A stretch of DNA of 64,000 nucleotides, taken from contig CACXPG010000002.1 of assembly GCA_902769525.1 (NCBI GenBank), positions 124,001-188,000 of the forward strand. The letters are read 5' to 3'. The stretch comes from an uncultured Bacteroidia bacterium. GTDB taxonomy: Bacteria > Bacteroidota > Bacteroidia > Bacteroidales > UBA932. A model generated the notes under the pieces. The model did not search any database, was not told the origin of the DNA, and saw only the letters and a list, made by a program, of their open reading frames with translations. Below are positions 49,643-58,091 of the stretch, piece by piece. Position 1 is the first letter of the stretch. Each line of letters begins with the position of its first letter. The position numbers were made by a program, and so were the translations under genes.

Positions 49643-51697
49643 ATGACACAGACAAGAGGACAAATCGGGGTAACGACTGAAAACATATTCCCCGTAATCA
49701 AAAAATTCCTGTATTCTGACCACGAGATTTTCCTCAGGGAACTTGTAGCCAACGCAGTGGACGCAACCCAGAAACTGAATGCAATAGCCGGGAAGGGAGA
49801 GTTCAAGGGAGATTTGGGAGACACTACGATCCACATTGAGGCTGATGACAAGAACAACACTCTCACCATCACTGACCGCGGCATAGGAATGACCGCCGAA
49901 GAAATCGACAAGTACATCAACCAGATAGCTTTCTCCTCGGCTGGAGAATTCCTGGAGAAATACAAAGACCAGATAGACAGCATTATAGGTCATTTCGGAC
50001 TGGGATTCTACTCAGCCTTTATGGTATCCAAAAAAGTAGAAATCGAATCGCTGAGCTACAAGGAAGGCAGCAAGGGTGTAAAGTGGAGCTGCGACGGAAG
50101 CCCTGAGTTCACGATGGAAGAGTGCAAGAAAGATGACCGCGGAACAAAGATCACCCTCTATCTGGACGATGACAGCAAGGAATTTGCCTCAAAGAGCAAA
50201 GTTGAAGAACTGCTGAACAAGTACTGCAAGTTCATGCCGGTAAAGATTGCGTTCGGCAAGGAGACCGAATGGAAAGACGGCAAGTATGTTGATACGGACA
50301 AAGACAAGATAGTCAATGACTCAGAGCCTCTCTGGGCAAAGACTCCAAGCGAAATCAAAGACGAGCAGTACCTGGAGTTCTACCGCAAGCTCTATCCTAT
50401 GAAGGAAGACCCTCTGTTCTGGATACATCTTAACGTGGACTATCCTTTCAACCTTACAGGAATCCTTTATTTCCCTAAGATAAAGGACCGTATGGATGTG
50501 TCCAAGAACAGGATACAGCTATACTGCAACCAGATGTTCGTCACCGATCAGGTTGAGAACATAGTGCCTGAGTTCCTTACCCTGCTCTACGGCGTTATAG
50601 ACTCTCCGGACATTCCTCTGAACGTTTCCAGAAGCTACCTCCAGGCAGACGCCAACGTGAAGAAGATTTCCACCTACATCACAAAGAAAGTGGCAGACCG
50701 CCTGGAAGAAATCTCCAAAGACAAAAAAGAGGAATTCGAGAGCAAGTGGGATAACCTGAAGCTTTTCATCGAGTACGGTATGCTCACCGATGAGAAATTC
50801 TGCGAAAGGGCCATGAAGTTCGCCCTCTTCAAGACAACCGAGGGCAAATACCTTAACTACGAAGATTTTGGCAAACTCATAGAGAAAGAACAGAAAGACA
50901 AAGACAAGAAGGTAGTATATCTATACGCTACAGACGCAGTGGCCCAGTACCAGTTCATTGAGGCCGCCAAGAGCAAGGGATACCAGGTTCTGCTGTTCGA
51001 CAGCCAGCTGGACTCTCACTTTGTAAACCTGCTGGAAACCAAGATAAAGGACAGCACCTTCGCCCGTGTGGACTCAGACAGCATAGACAACCTCATCAAG
51101 AAAGAAGACAGCAAGAAACCGGAACTCAAGGAAGGCGAGGAACTGGATCTCGAGTACGCTTTCGCGGCCGTTCTTCCGGAGGAAGGCAGATACACCCTCC
51201 AGGCCGAGAATATGGGAGAAAACGCCTCTCCTGTGCTTCTCACCCAGAACGAGTTCATGAGGCGTTACAAGGAGATGAGCGCCCTTGGCGGAGGCCTTAA
51301 CTTCTACGGCGAAATGCCTGATTCCTACACCATCAAGCTCAATGTAGAAAATCCTCTGGTAAAGAAGATTATCGCTGAGAAAGACGAGCAGACGGAAGAA
51401 AAGGCCAAAGACATCAGAGCCCAGATAGCCAACGTTAAAGACGCCCTTGACCTTATAGACAAAGACACCAAGGACAAGAAGGACGAGGACATCCCTCAGG
51501 AAATGAAGGACAAGCGCACCAAACTCAACTCCACCCTCACGGATCTCCAGAACCAGAAGAAAGACCTGATGAAGGATTTCGGCAGAAACTGCACCCTTCT
51601 CAAGCAAGTTGCAGACCTTGCCCTGCTTGCAAACGGAATGCTCAAAGGCAAGCAGCTCTCCGAGTTTGTTTCCCGCAGCCTCAGCCTCCTGAAGTAG
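49643..51697 (+). CDS. htpG: Molecular chaperone HtpG (Hsp90)
   Basis: The ATG at 49,643 gives 684 residues, the usual Bacteroidetes length. The N-terminal ATPase (GHKL) domain shows LRELVANAVDATQ, TITDRGIGMT and GHFGLGFYSAFMV. The middle domain has GILYFPK, KNRIQLYCNQMFVTD and NVSRSYLQ. The C-terminal dimerisation domain is present but preceded by a Lys/Asp-rich linker (DKDTKDKKDEDIP). It is an ATP-driven folding chaperone. The terminator of the previous gene lies just upstream, so it has its own promoter, not clearly identified. Confidence 0.95.
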   Translation: MTQTRGQIGVTTENIFPVIKKFLYSDHEIFLRELVANAVDATQKLNAIAGKGEFKGDLGDTTIHIEADDKNNTLTITDRGIGMTAEEIDKYINQIAFSSAGEFLEKYKDQIDSIIGHFGLGFYSAFMVSKKVEIESLSYKEGSKGVKWSCDGSPEFTMEECKKDDRGTKITLYLDDDSKEFASKSKVEELLNKYCKFMPVKIAFGKETEWKDGKYVDTDKDKIVNDSEPLWAKTPSEIKDEQYLEFYRKLYPMKEDPLFWIHLNVDYPFNLTGILYFPKIKDRMDVSKNRIQLYCNQMFVTDQVENIVPEFLTLLYGVIDSPDIPLNVSRSYLQADANVKKISTYITKKVADRLEEISKDKKEEFESKWDNLKLFIEYGMLTDEKFCERAMKFALFKTTEGKYLNYEDFGKLIEKEQKDKDKKVVYLYATDAVAQYQFIEAAKSKGYQVLLFDSQLDSHFVNLLETKIKDSTFARVDSDSIDNLIKKEDSKKPELKEGEELDLEYAFAAVLPEEGRYTLQAENMGENASPVLLTQNEFMRRYKEMSALGGGLNFYGEMPDSYTIKLNVENPLVKKIIAEKDEQTEEKAKDIRAQIANVKDALDLIDKDTKDKKDEDIPQEMKDKRTKLNSTLTDLQNQKKDLMKDFGRNCTLLKQVADLALLANGMLKGKQLSEFVSRSLSLLK

Positions 51698-51773
51698 CCC
51701 GAGCGTAAAATAGACCTGCGATTGTGCAAGGCATACTCGGAGATGGTATACCGCAACACCCTGAAAATCAACT

Positions 51774-51819
51774 CTCCCCAGAATAAGGCATCAAAATACG
51801 AATCTCTTATTTTGGGGAG
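51774..51819. terminator. Hairpin between htpG and the M48 peptidase gene
   Basis: A 14-bp stem with one G-U (CTCCCCAGAATAAG / CTTATTTTGGGGAG) and an 18-nt loop lies between convergent genes. There is no strong T run on either side, so termination is likely but not certain. Confidence 0.5.
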
Positions 51820-51880
51820 TATTGTATATCAGCAACTTACAAGACACCATCGCCGACTCCGAACTATTTTAACCGGAATG

Positions 51881-53065
51881 TTAGTTTACCACGCTAACTG
51901 CATGCAATTCCTGAGTATCAGAGTCCTCTATGTAAGCCCAGACCATAGCAAGTCCCGCAGAAAGACCTCTGACCCTTCCGTCTGAATATACCCGGACTAT
52001 AGATGTATCCTTGGAACTCCACTGGGCTGTTTTACCGGACAAAGTTCTAAGCCTTACTACATCCCCTATCTTAATCAGCACATCGCGAGAGGAAGTTTCT
52101 TTCTCCTTTCCAGACGCGGGGCGTATCTTACTTTCCGCACCAGGACCCACGGGCCTGACTCCCCTTATCCTTGGCCCCATCTCCAGCTGCTCCAAAACAG
52201 CAATTCGCTGAGGCATAGTATAATGATCATCTAGCTTGGAATAGTATTCAAAGGGATCTGCCAGTAATCTCAGAGCTTCTTTCATTCGCTCTCCTCCTAT
52301 CCCAATCCAGTCCAGTAGCCTAAATGCCACAATATCGGCCTGAAGTTCAATCTCCCGGCTATACTTGAACTGATACATAAAAGAATCATGTTGTGCCGAG
52401 TTGAATATACTAGTATAATAGGCTGTATTATTTACAGTTTTACCGGTATATGCGGAATTCATCCCATCTGCAAATGCCTGCAATCCGACAGCCACCGATG
52501 CCATTATCATATTATTACGCTCTTTCTTTCTCTGCATATATTCCTGAATAAGACTATGCCTTAGCAAAACGTGGGCAACCTCATGAGCGATGACCGCAGT
52601 CATCAAGTCTTCCTTATATCGGCCAAAATAATCCTGCAAACCTTTGTATATTACAACATTGCCGTTTGGTGCGGCAAAAGCGTTGGTTGTCAGCTTGTCA
52701 AATCCTAAAACATGGACTTTCCCGCTGCGTCCAACAAGTATATTCTCAGCGATTGAATCTAGGACTGGATCATACTTTATGCTGTCTGCATAATGGTGTA
52801 CATGAAGAAGTATCGCTTCATCAATCTTTTCCCTGGCCTTTGCACCAATTCCCCTGTCTCGCTTGTAGATTTTATCTATTGTTTCTGTAATCGGATTCTC
52901 AGTTTCCAGCAAAGCCTTCCAGAATGTCTCAGGATTACCGTCACTTGTATCCGGCAGATATTGAAGAACATCCATCCGTCTGATGATTTTCTTCTTGACA
53001 TCCTGACCGAATACAGTCATAGATACAGCCACACACAATAACAAGAACATTAATAATCTTTTCAT
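51881..53065 (-). CDS. M48-family metalloprotease with C-terminal Ig-like domain
   Basis: The 394-residue product has a signal peptide (cleavage near VFGQ). The zinc motif HEVAH is at residues 161-165 and the third ligand lies in REIELQADIVA. NAFAAPNGNVVIYKGL precedes the site as in Oma1/BepA-like M48 peptidases. The last 75 residues (VVRLRTLSGKTAQWSSKD, then SDGRVRGLSAG) look like a Big_2 Ig-like domain. It is probably a periplasmic protease involved in envelope quality control. No transmembrane helices follow the signal, unlike HtpX. Confidence 0.85.
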   Translation of the reverse strand: MKRLLMFLLLCVAVSMTVFGQDVKKKIIRRMDVLQYLPDTSDGNPETFWKALLETENPITETIDKIYKRDRGIGAKAREKIDEAILLHVHHYADSIKYDPVLDSIAENILVGRSGKVHVLGFDKLTTNAFAAPNGNVVIYKGLQDYFGRYKEDLMTAVIAHEVAHVLLRHSLIQEYMQRKKERNNMIMASVAVGLQAFADGMNSAYTGKTVNNTAYYTSIFNSAQHDSFMYQFKYSREIELQADIVAFRLLDWIGIGGERMKEALRLLADPFEYYSKLDDHYTMPQRIAVLEQLEMGPRIRGVRPVGPGAESKIRPASGKEKETSSRDVLIKIGDVVRLRTLSGKTAQWSSKDTSIVRVYSDGRVRGLSAGLAMVWAYIEDSDTQELHAVSVVN

Positions 53066-53120
53066 AGCACCTAAAAAAACGCTATCTGTTTTTGTAAGAC
53101 AAAGGTAATGAAAGAATTAC

Positions 53121-54020
53121 TTAAAACCTCCGACTCCTCTTGGTTGGACGAGGTAAGCTTAAAACAAACCTAGGTTTACACATACATTTATCAGCTATAA
53201 CCTCAATATTTACATTGTTTATAATGAGATTCTTTATCATCATTTGACTCAAATCAAATCCATTGGATTTCAATATTTCCCAATCGCTATTAGAAATTCT
53301 TGGATACCAAATATGGCCTAGCAGTGAATAGCACTCTGCCACATAAGCATATCCTTTAGAATTGCATTGGCGGCAGACGACAGGATATTTCCTTAATACT
53401 CGTCTAAAAAATGAAATATTACATACAGGACATTTCGAATCTAAACATAATGACACATTATCCGGATTTTGCAATCTTCCTTCAATGTTGAGCAAATCAT
53501 CTTCCGTAACATTATACTGAACAAGCACGATTCCGTTATCCCTATAGTATTTAAGCACCCCTTCTTCCGGGTAATGAGTATTCACTATCTCAATAGCAAT
53601 TATAACCTTACCATTACCATCCAGCAAAGCAATATCCGGCTGACATATTCCCAAATCATACTCAATCTTCACATCCTTTGCCAGATACAACAGATTCCCT
53701 TTGTAGGACTTTTGACACTCATCACATTTCCAGTTGATTATAAATTCCTTACATCCGGATGCTATCTTCCCTTGCAGGATTTCAGCTGTCTTCAGTTTGA
53801 AAGCTGAATGTAACATAGACTCCGGAGTACAGTTCAATCCTCCACCTCCTTTATGAGCAAAATGTGGCCTTCGGGATCCTGGTCCGGTTTTCCCACTGCT
53901 CTTAAAAACCAGTTCCTCTCCACATTCAGGACACTTGTATTGAATTCCTTTAATGGCATCCTTTGCAAAAACAATGTTATTATTAGAATCAAATGCAAAA
54001 TTGATCAACAAATCATTCAT
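53121..54020 (-). CDS. CoiA-like zinc-ribbon nuclease-fold protein
   Basis: The 299-residue product begins with a CoiA-like zinc ribbon (YKCPECGEELVF at about 28-39, then RRPHFAH). A predicted PD-(D/E)xK nuclease core follows at about 121-148 (ICQPDIALLDG, VIIAIEIVNTH). Three further Cys-pair ribbons are visible (WKCDECQKSY, CPVCN, VCRQCNSKG). The end is basic (RPTKRSRRF). CoiA proteins are linked to competence, but this gene lies 17 bp downstream of a helix-turn-helix gene beside a defence operon, so an accessory defence nuclease is plausible (inference). Confidence 0.68.
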   Translation of the reverse strand: MNDLLINFAFDSNNNIVFAKDAIKGIQYKCPECGEELVFKSSGKTGPGSRRPHFAHKGGGGLNCTPESMLHSAFKLKTAEILQGKIASGCKEFIINWKCDECQKSYKGNLLYLAKDVKIEYDLGICQPDIALLDGNGKVIIAIEIVNTHYPEEGVLKYYRDNGIVLVQYNVTEDDLLNIEGRLQNPDNVSLCLDSKCPVCNISFFRRVLRKYPVVCRQCNSKGYAYVAECYSLLGHIWYPRISNSDWEILKSNGFDLSQMMIKNLIINNVNIEVIADKCMCKPRFVLSLPRPTKRSRRF

Positions 54021-54037
54021 AACAGCTACTCAAATCG

Positions 54038-54682
54038 TTAATGTTTTAGAGACCACCTATAATAGCTTAAGCTAAACGCCTGGGGGATGCATTCTTCCTT
54101 TACAAAGCTCATTGTCTCCATCCATTCTTCCTCCGTCTTGAAATCAAGCTTAATATCTATCGATATCCAACCAGAAATCGGGTTCCTCCAGAAATCAACT
54201 CTTATGCCTTTTGAAGAAAACTTTGATTGATACCCCATGAACTCCTTGTATTTAGGAATCCTATCTGCTAACCACTCACCTTCAGTGAAAGTAACATTGA
54301 AATCAGAAAGACCAAAATCAGGTAAATCTTTTTCCTGAAATTCACTGGAAATAATCTTTACTATGCAAGTATTGAAACCCAGTTTATCAAGAACTCTAGG
54401 CATTACTTCCATGAATTGCGATAAAGCTCGCTTCTTCTCGAATTCTCCTGCTATCACTGGATTGCTAAAATCAACAAGTTCAGGATTATTCACCAAATCT
54501 TCAAAGAAATTATGTCTAAGGACCTCCGAAATTTTAGCTAAGTGCAGTATGTCGATACTGCTTCTTTTAAAGATGTCATAAACATTCTTTCTTCCGCAAC
54601 AAATAGCCTCGGCAAATTTACCTATAGACCATTGTTGTTTACGGACTTCTTTCTCAATAAGATTACCTATTGTTGTTTTCAT
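54038..54682 (-). CDS. Helix-turn-helix protein beside a defence operon
   Basis: The 214-residue product has an N-terminal helix-turn-helix (about 10-60: WSIGKFAEAICCGRKNVYDIF, IDILHLAKISEVL). The remaining 140 residues form an alpha/beta domain I do not recognise (GIRVDFWRNPISGWISIDI). No WYL or other ligand-binding signature is apparent. It has its own promoter overlapping an inverted repeat, typical of autoregulation, and is followed by the CoiA-like gene. A role as regulator of the adjacent operon is inferred. Confidence 0.7.
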   Translation of the reverse strand: MKTTIGNLIEKEVRKQQWSIGKFAEAICCGRKNVYDIFKRSSIDILHLAKISEVLRHNFFEDLVNNPELVDFSNPVIAGEFEKKRALSQFMEVMPRVLDKLGFNTCIVKIISSEFQEKDLPDFGLSDFNVTFTEGEWLADRIPKYKEFMGYQSKFSSKGIRVDFWRNPISGWISIDIKLDFKTEEEWMETMSFVKEECIPQAFSLSYYRWSLKH

Positions 54683-54686
54683 AACC

Positions 54687-54720
54687 GTTATCTTTTATGC
54701 AAAGATATGGCTATGATAAC
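54687..54720. promoter_or_regulatory. Inverted repeats at the HTH gene promoter
   Basis: TATCTTT (54,689-54,695) and AAAGATA (54,701-54,707) form a perfect 7-bp inverted repeat. GTTATC/GATAAC (54,687-54,692 and 54,715-54,720) form a second one. Both cover the -7 box, as expected for a repressor site. Confidence 0.5.
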
Positions 54721-54729
54721 TATCTACAA
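54700..54729 (-). promoter_or_regulatory. Promoter of the HTH gene (TTG-N19-TATCTTTG)
   Basis: Minus strand: TTG at 54,729-54,727 and TATCTTTG at 54,707-54,700, 19 nt apart, 17 nt upstream of the ATG at 54,682. The -33 element lies before the end of the DUF499 gene (stop at 54,763). Confidence 0.62.
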
Positions 54730-54762
54730 TAGGAAGTGTGTACCTTTTTATTGGACAAAAGA

Positions 54763-57700
54763 TTATTCCTCAGTTTCCATATCTAGACCAAGTTGGGCAG
54801 CAGATTCCTTGACGGCTCTATAAATAGGTGAATTTTCGTCAAGCGGAGCAAGATGGGTGGATTTGGCTTTAAAGGAAACTTCCAATTTTAGATTGTTGTT
54901 CTTTAGGGGCATAATGAAACTGCTGAAGAGCTGAGTCCAACTGGCCATATCTATGCTACCGGATATAGTTAGGGACTTAAATGCCTTGACCGTCTGCTCC
55001 GGAGGTATAGGAGTCTCTCCGCCTTCTGGAGTACCAGGCTCCGGCATATCAGGCTTTTCGGTCGCATCTGAAGTACCCTCAGGTTTGAACTGGACGCTCG
55101 GATCAACCAGCCAGTACTCTTCGCTTTGGGCATTGAGGAATGGGATGGTATCTGTATTCTGGTAAATCTTGTCCCAGTTTTCCCCAGTACCTACCGCCAC
55201 ATTGAACAGTCCCACTTCGCAATATTTACGGACAGAGCGCTCAATGGCCTCAGGACCGGAAATCATAGGCTTGTCATCATATTTTAGGAAGGCCTCGTAG
55301 ACAATTTTGACAGGTATCGGTGTTTCAACTGATGGTAGCAGGTTATTGTCTGCCAGAGTCTTACGGCCAACGGTGTCCAGTAGCCATTCTTCTTCCTTCA
55401 GTTTGGAAGGCAGATTGATGGATATGAGTGTGGAAAGGTCGCGGGAAGGTTCCTGAATGTTATAACGGTGAATCCCTTCCTTAGCGGAATGCTTCAGAAC
55501 AACGCTGTAGGCCTGAACCAAGAAATCTTCCAGTTCGTGGTCGTAAGTACGTTTACGGGCTTCTATGTCAGACTTCTGGTCTCTTTCCAAGGCCGTGGCA
55601 TATTCGCTAAGAATCTTGTTACAGGCAATGTAGTCACCTAACTTAACATTGAGGCCGGCACGGCCAGTTTCGGAACATGCCAAATAAAGAATGGTATTAC
55701 GATATACTCGCTCTGAAAGACCACGCTTAGTCGACGTCTGATTGATAAAACGCTCCATAGTGCTGTCAATGTGATCAATAGCAGCTGAATACTTTGGGTG
55801 CATCAGTATGAGCGTAAGGCTTTTCTGTTCCGGAATATCGCCAGAGGGATCTACTAAAACTTTAAAAGGACTTCCCAGCGGATTTATTGATTTGAGACGC
55901 TTGAGGATTTCCACATTCTTTTCATCCATTGTCACTTCAGCTTTAGCCTGATTGAGAAGAATGTTGATATTGGCTTTGGACTGGAACCAATAACGCTTAC
56001 CACCTGTACTGGAGGAATAAAGATAATGTGCCACATCCTCAAGTTTGTTGAGAGAGCCGTTTATATCGTTGTGGTTGAATGTCCCAGGCCTCAACATACA
56101 AAGTTTCAATTCAGGTATGGAAAGGCCGTGCTGGTGAGCACCACCTACAGACGCAAGAAGAAGTGTGGTAGCTACGCCTTGTGTTATGCGATAGGTAAAA
56201 GTAGCACCGGAGGCTTCCATATTGTCAATCTTATAAGCGTTACTGGACATTCCATATACGTCGGCATGCATGACTGTCTCCCAGTTGGAGCCCATCAGGT
56301 TGTTGATGGTACCGGTTAGTGTGCTAAGATTCTCCAAATAGAGGTCTGATGTGTGTATCAGAGCCTGAACGCCAGTCAATGAATTACGTCGCTGCCAGAG
56401 GTCTTGAACAATAGAGGCCAGCAGACGCAGAACTCCGCGGGTACGCTGAAACTTAGGATCGTTGCCCCAACGGAGGCGGAACATATCAATTAGTTCAGGA
56501 TGGAAAGGATATGACTTGCGGATACGATTGGCATACGCAACGTTATCACACTGCGGAGGAAGATCTCTGCGGCGACTGTGGTACATATCCTGATATTTCC
56601 TAACCACTTTGTCAATGAGAGTGGAATCCGGCATACGCTCAAACAAACGACGGCGAACTACCTCAAATATTTCTTCATCATCCACTGGTTTTACGGATGT
56701 ACCTACGCGCACTACACGTGTTTCAAGAGAGGAAAGAACTTCCTGGCCTATGACGTTAGCGGCAACTTCCGTTGCGCTAGCCGGTAGCGTTACAATAAGC
56801 ACGCAGCGAGGAATACTTGAGATAACCTCAGTGAGGGTTTGGATGAAGCTATTGGTCTGATTGAACAAGGACCCCTGTCCAACTTTCTTTGCAGAAGCCT
56901 TGACGCAGTAATCTGCCAATTCATCAATAAGAATCAGGCAGGGTGTGCAACTCTCAATGATAGGCTTGAACAGCAAAGCGGAAGGAGCTGTGCGTTCGAT
57001 ATCATTCTGACGAATTCTATCATAAGCAGCCTTACCTCCCAACTGATATGCAATTTCTCCCCAAAGGGTGTAGATGATAAAACCATCCTCAGACTCGCGT
57101 CCCTGCGTCACGTCGGTGGTATTGTTGGTGAACACAGCCAACTTGGCGTCATCAAACTTCGGAGTCACATTGTCGGAGAAGATATTCATATCTTTTCCCA
57201 AAGAAGCGATGCTACGGCCACTCTTGGCAATGTGATAGAGAGAAATCAGGGAATGGGTTTTACCGCCACCGAAACCTGTCTGAAGGGAGATAACACGGTT
57301 TTCTGATTCTTCGCCGTTAAGAGCTTGAACAACACGGGTGGAGATATCCCTAAGACCGTCGGTCACATAGGTCTTGGCAAAGAAAAGATTGGGATTCGTA
57401 TATACATCAGGGCCAGTACCCAGGGCAACCTCGCTGAGGTTGGCAGCAAAGATGGACTCATCCAGTTGTCCATTGCGGATGTCATAGTGTGGCATCGCAA
57501 AGTTGAACCAGGAAGGTAAACCTTCACCAGACCAGACAACCGATGTTGCTGGAGCAGACGAAGCCAGTGCCTGGGGTTGTACAGGCTGCGGAGCAGGAAC
57601 TGGATCGGTCTCAACTTTATCGCCGTTTTGTATGCGCTGAATCTCATCATAGACATCCTGCATTTCCAGCAGTTTGGCTGCGCCCTTCATATTCAGATAT

Positions 57701-58083
57701 GCACGTGTAATTTCATCTTCCTCCAGTTCCTGGAAGTGCTGGCACTTGTTTCTTACCTCCTTCAGTTCCTTGAAGAAATTGATGAGTTTGTTCACGTCAC
57801 TATAGTTACCTACTTCTTGCTTCAAGGCATCTTTAAAGGACACACCGAAGGTAAAAAGAATGCCGTAGTCAATGATATTGGCCGTGTTACCGCCAGATTC
57901 GGTAAGGTTGCGCATAGCCATATTCCAGGTGCGCTGCTGTTCGTAGTTTAGTTTGGTGAATAGTTCACCTTCCCATGGCTTGCCGGGAGCCGTTTTTTCG
58001 ATTACAGCAATTACATAAGGCCTCATCTTCTCCAAGAAGAAACCCAAGGCATTGAACAGGCTGGTATTGGTACTTGTGCTCAT
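54763..58083 (-). CDS. DUF499 ATPase with N-terminal HEPN-like domain (defence)
   Basis: The 1,106-residue product has an N-terminal region (about 1-145) resembling the Swt1-type HEPN domain, with RNKCQH at 111-116 fitting the Rx4-6H RNase-like motif. After a Pro/Ala linker comes the DUF499 ATPase with Walker A TGFGGGKTHS (about 265) and Walker B CLILIDELADY. Proteins of this class accompany a DUF1156 methylase and a DUF3883 helicase in predicted anti-phage loci. It is 8 bp downstream of the methylase gene. Whether the HEPN-like domain cuts RNA is unknown. Confidence 0.85.
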   Translation of the reverse strand: MSTSTNTSLFNALGFFLEKMRPYVIAVIEKTAPGKPWEGELFTKLNYEQQRTWNMAMRNLTESGGNTANIIDYGILFTFGVSFKDALKQEVGNYSDVNKLINFFKELKEVRNKCQHFQELEEDEITRAYLNMKGAAKLLEMQDVYDEIQRIQNGDKVETDPVPAPQPVQPQALASSAPATSVVWSGEGLPSWFNFAMPHYDIRNGQLDESIFAANLSEVALGTGPDVYTNPNLFFAKTYVTDGLRDISTRVVQALNGEESENRVISLQTGFGGGKTHSLISLYHIAKSGRSIASLGKDMNIFSDNVTPKFDDAKLAVFTNNTTDVTQGRESEDGFIIYTLWGEIAYQLGGKAAYDRIRQNDIERTAPSALLFKPIIESCTPCLILIDELADYCVKASAKKVGQGSLFNQTNSFIQTLTEVISSIPRCVLIVTLPASATEVAANVIGQEVLSSLETRVVRVGTSVKPVDDEEIFEVVRRRLFERMPDSTLIDKVVRKYQDMYHSRRRDLPPQCDNVAYANRIRKSYPFHPELIDMFRLRWGNDPKFQRTRGVLRLLASIVQDLWQRRNSLTGVQALIHTSDLYLENLSTLTGTINNLMGSNWETVMHADVYGMSSNAYKIDNMEASGATFTYRITQGVATTLLLASVGGAHQHGLSIPELKLCMLRPGTFNHNDINGSLNKLEDVAHYLYSSSTGGKRYWFQSKANINILLNQAKAEVTMDEKNVEILKRLKSINPLGSPFKVLVDPSGDIPEQKSLTLILMHPKYSAAIDHIDSTMERFINQTSTKRGLSERVYRNTILYLACSETGRAGLNVKLGDYIACNKILSEYATALERDQKSDIEARKRTYDHELEDFLVQAYSVVLKHSAKEGIHRYNIQEPSRDLSTLISINLPSKLKEEEWLLDTVGRKTLADNNLLPSVETPIPVKIVYEAFLKYDDKPMISGPEAIERSVRKYCEVGLFNVAVGTGENWDKIYQNTDTIPFLNAQSEEYWLVDPSVQFKPEGTSDATEKPDMPEPGTPEGGETPIPPEQTVKAFKSLTISGSIDMASWTQLFSSFIMPLKNNNLKLEVSFKAKSTHLAPLDENSPIYRAVKESAAQLGLDMETEE

Positions 58084-58091
58084 ATTGAATA

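Noticed and set aside
53121..54682. HTH plus CoiA-like pair as a toxin-antitoxin system
   Set aside because: Protein sizes (214 and 299 residues) and multiple zinc ribbons do not fit known small toxin-antitoxin pairs; kept as a regulator and nuclease hypothesis.
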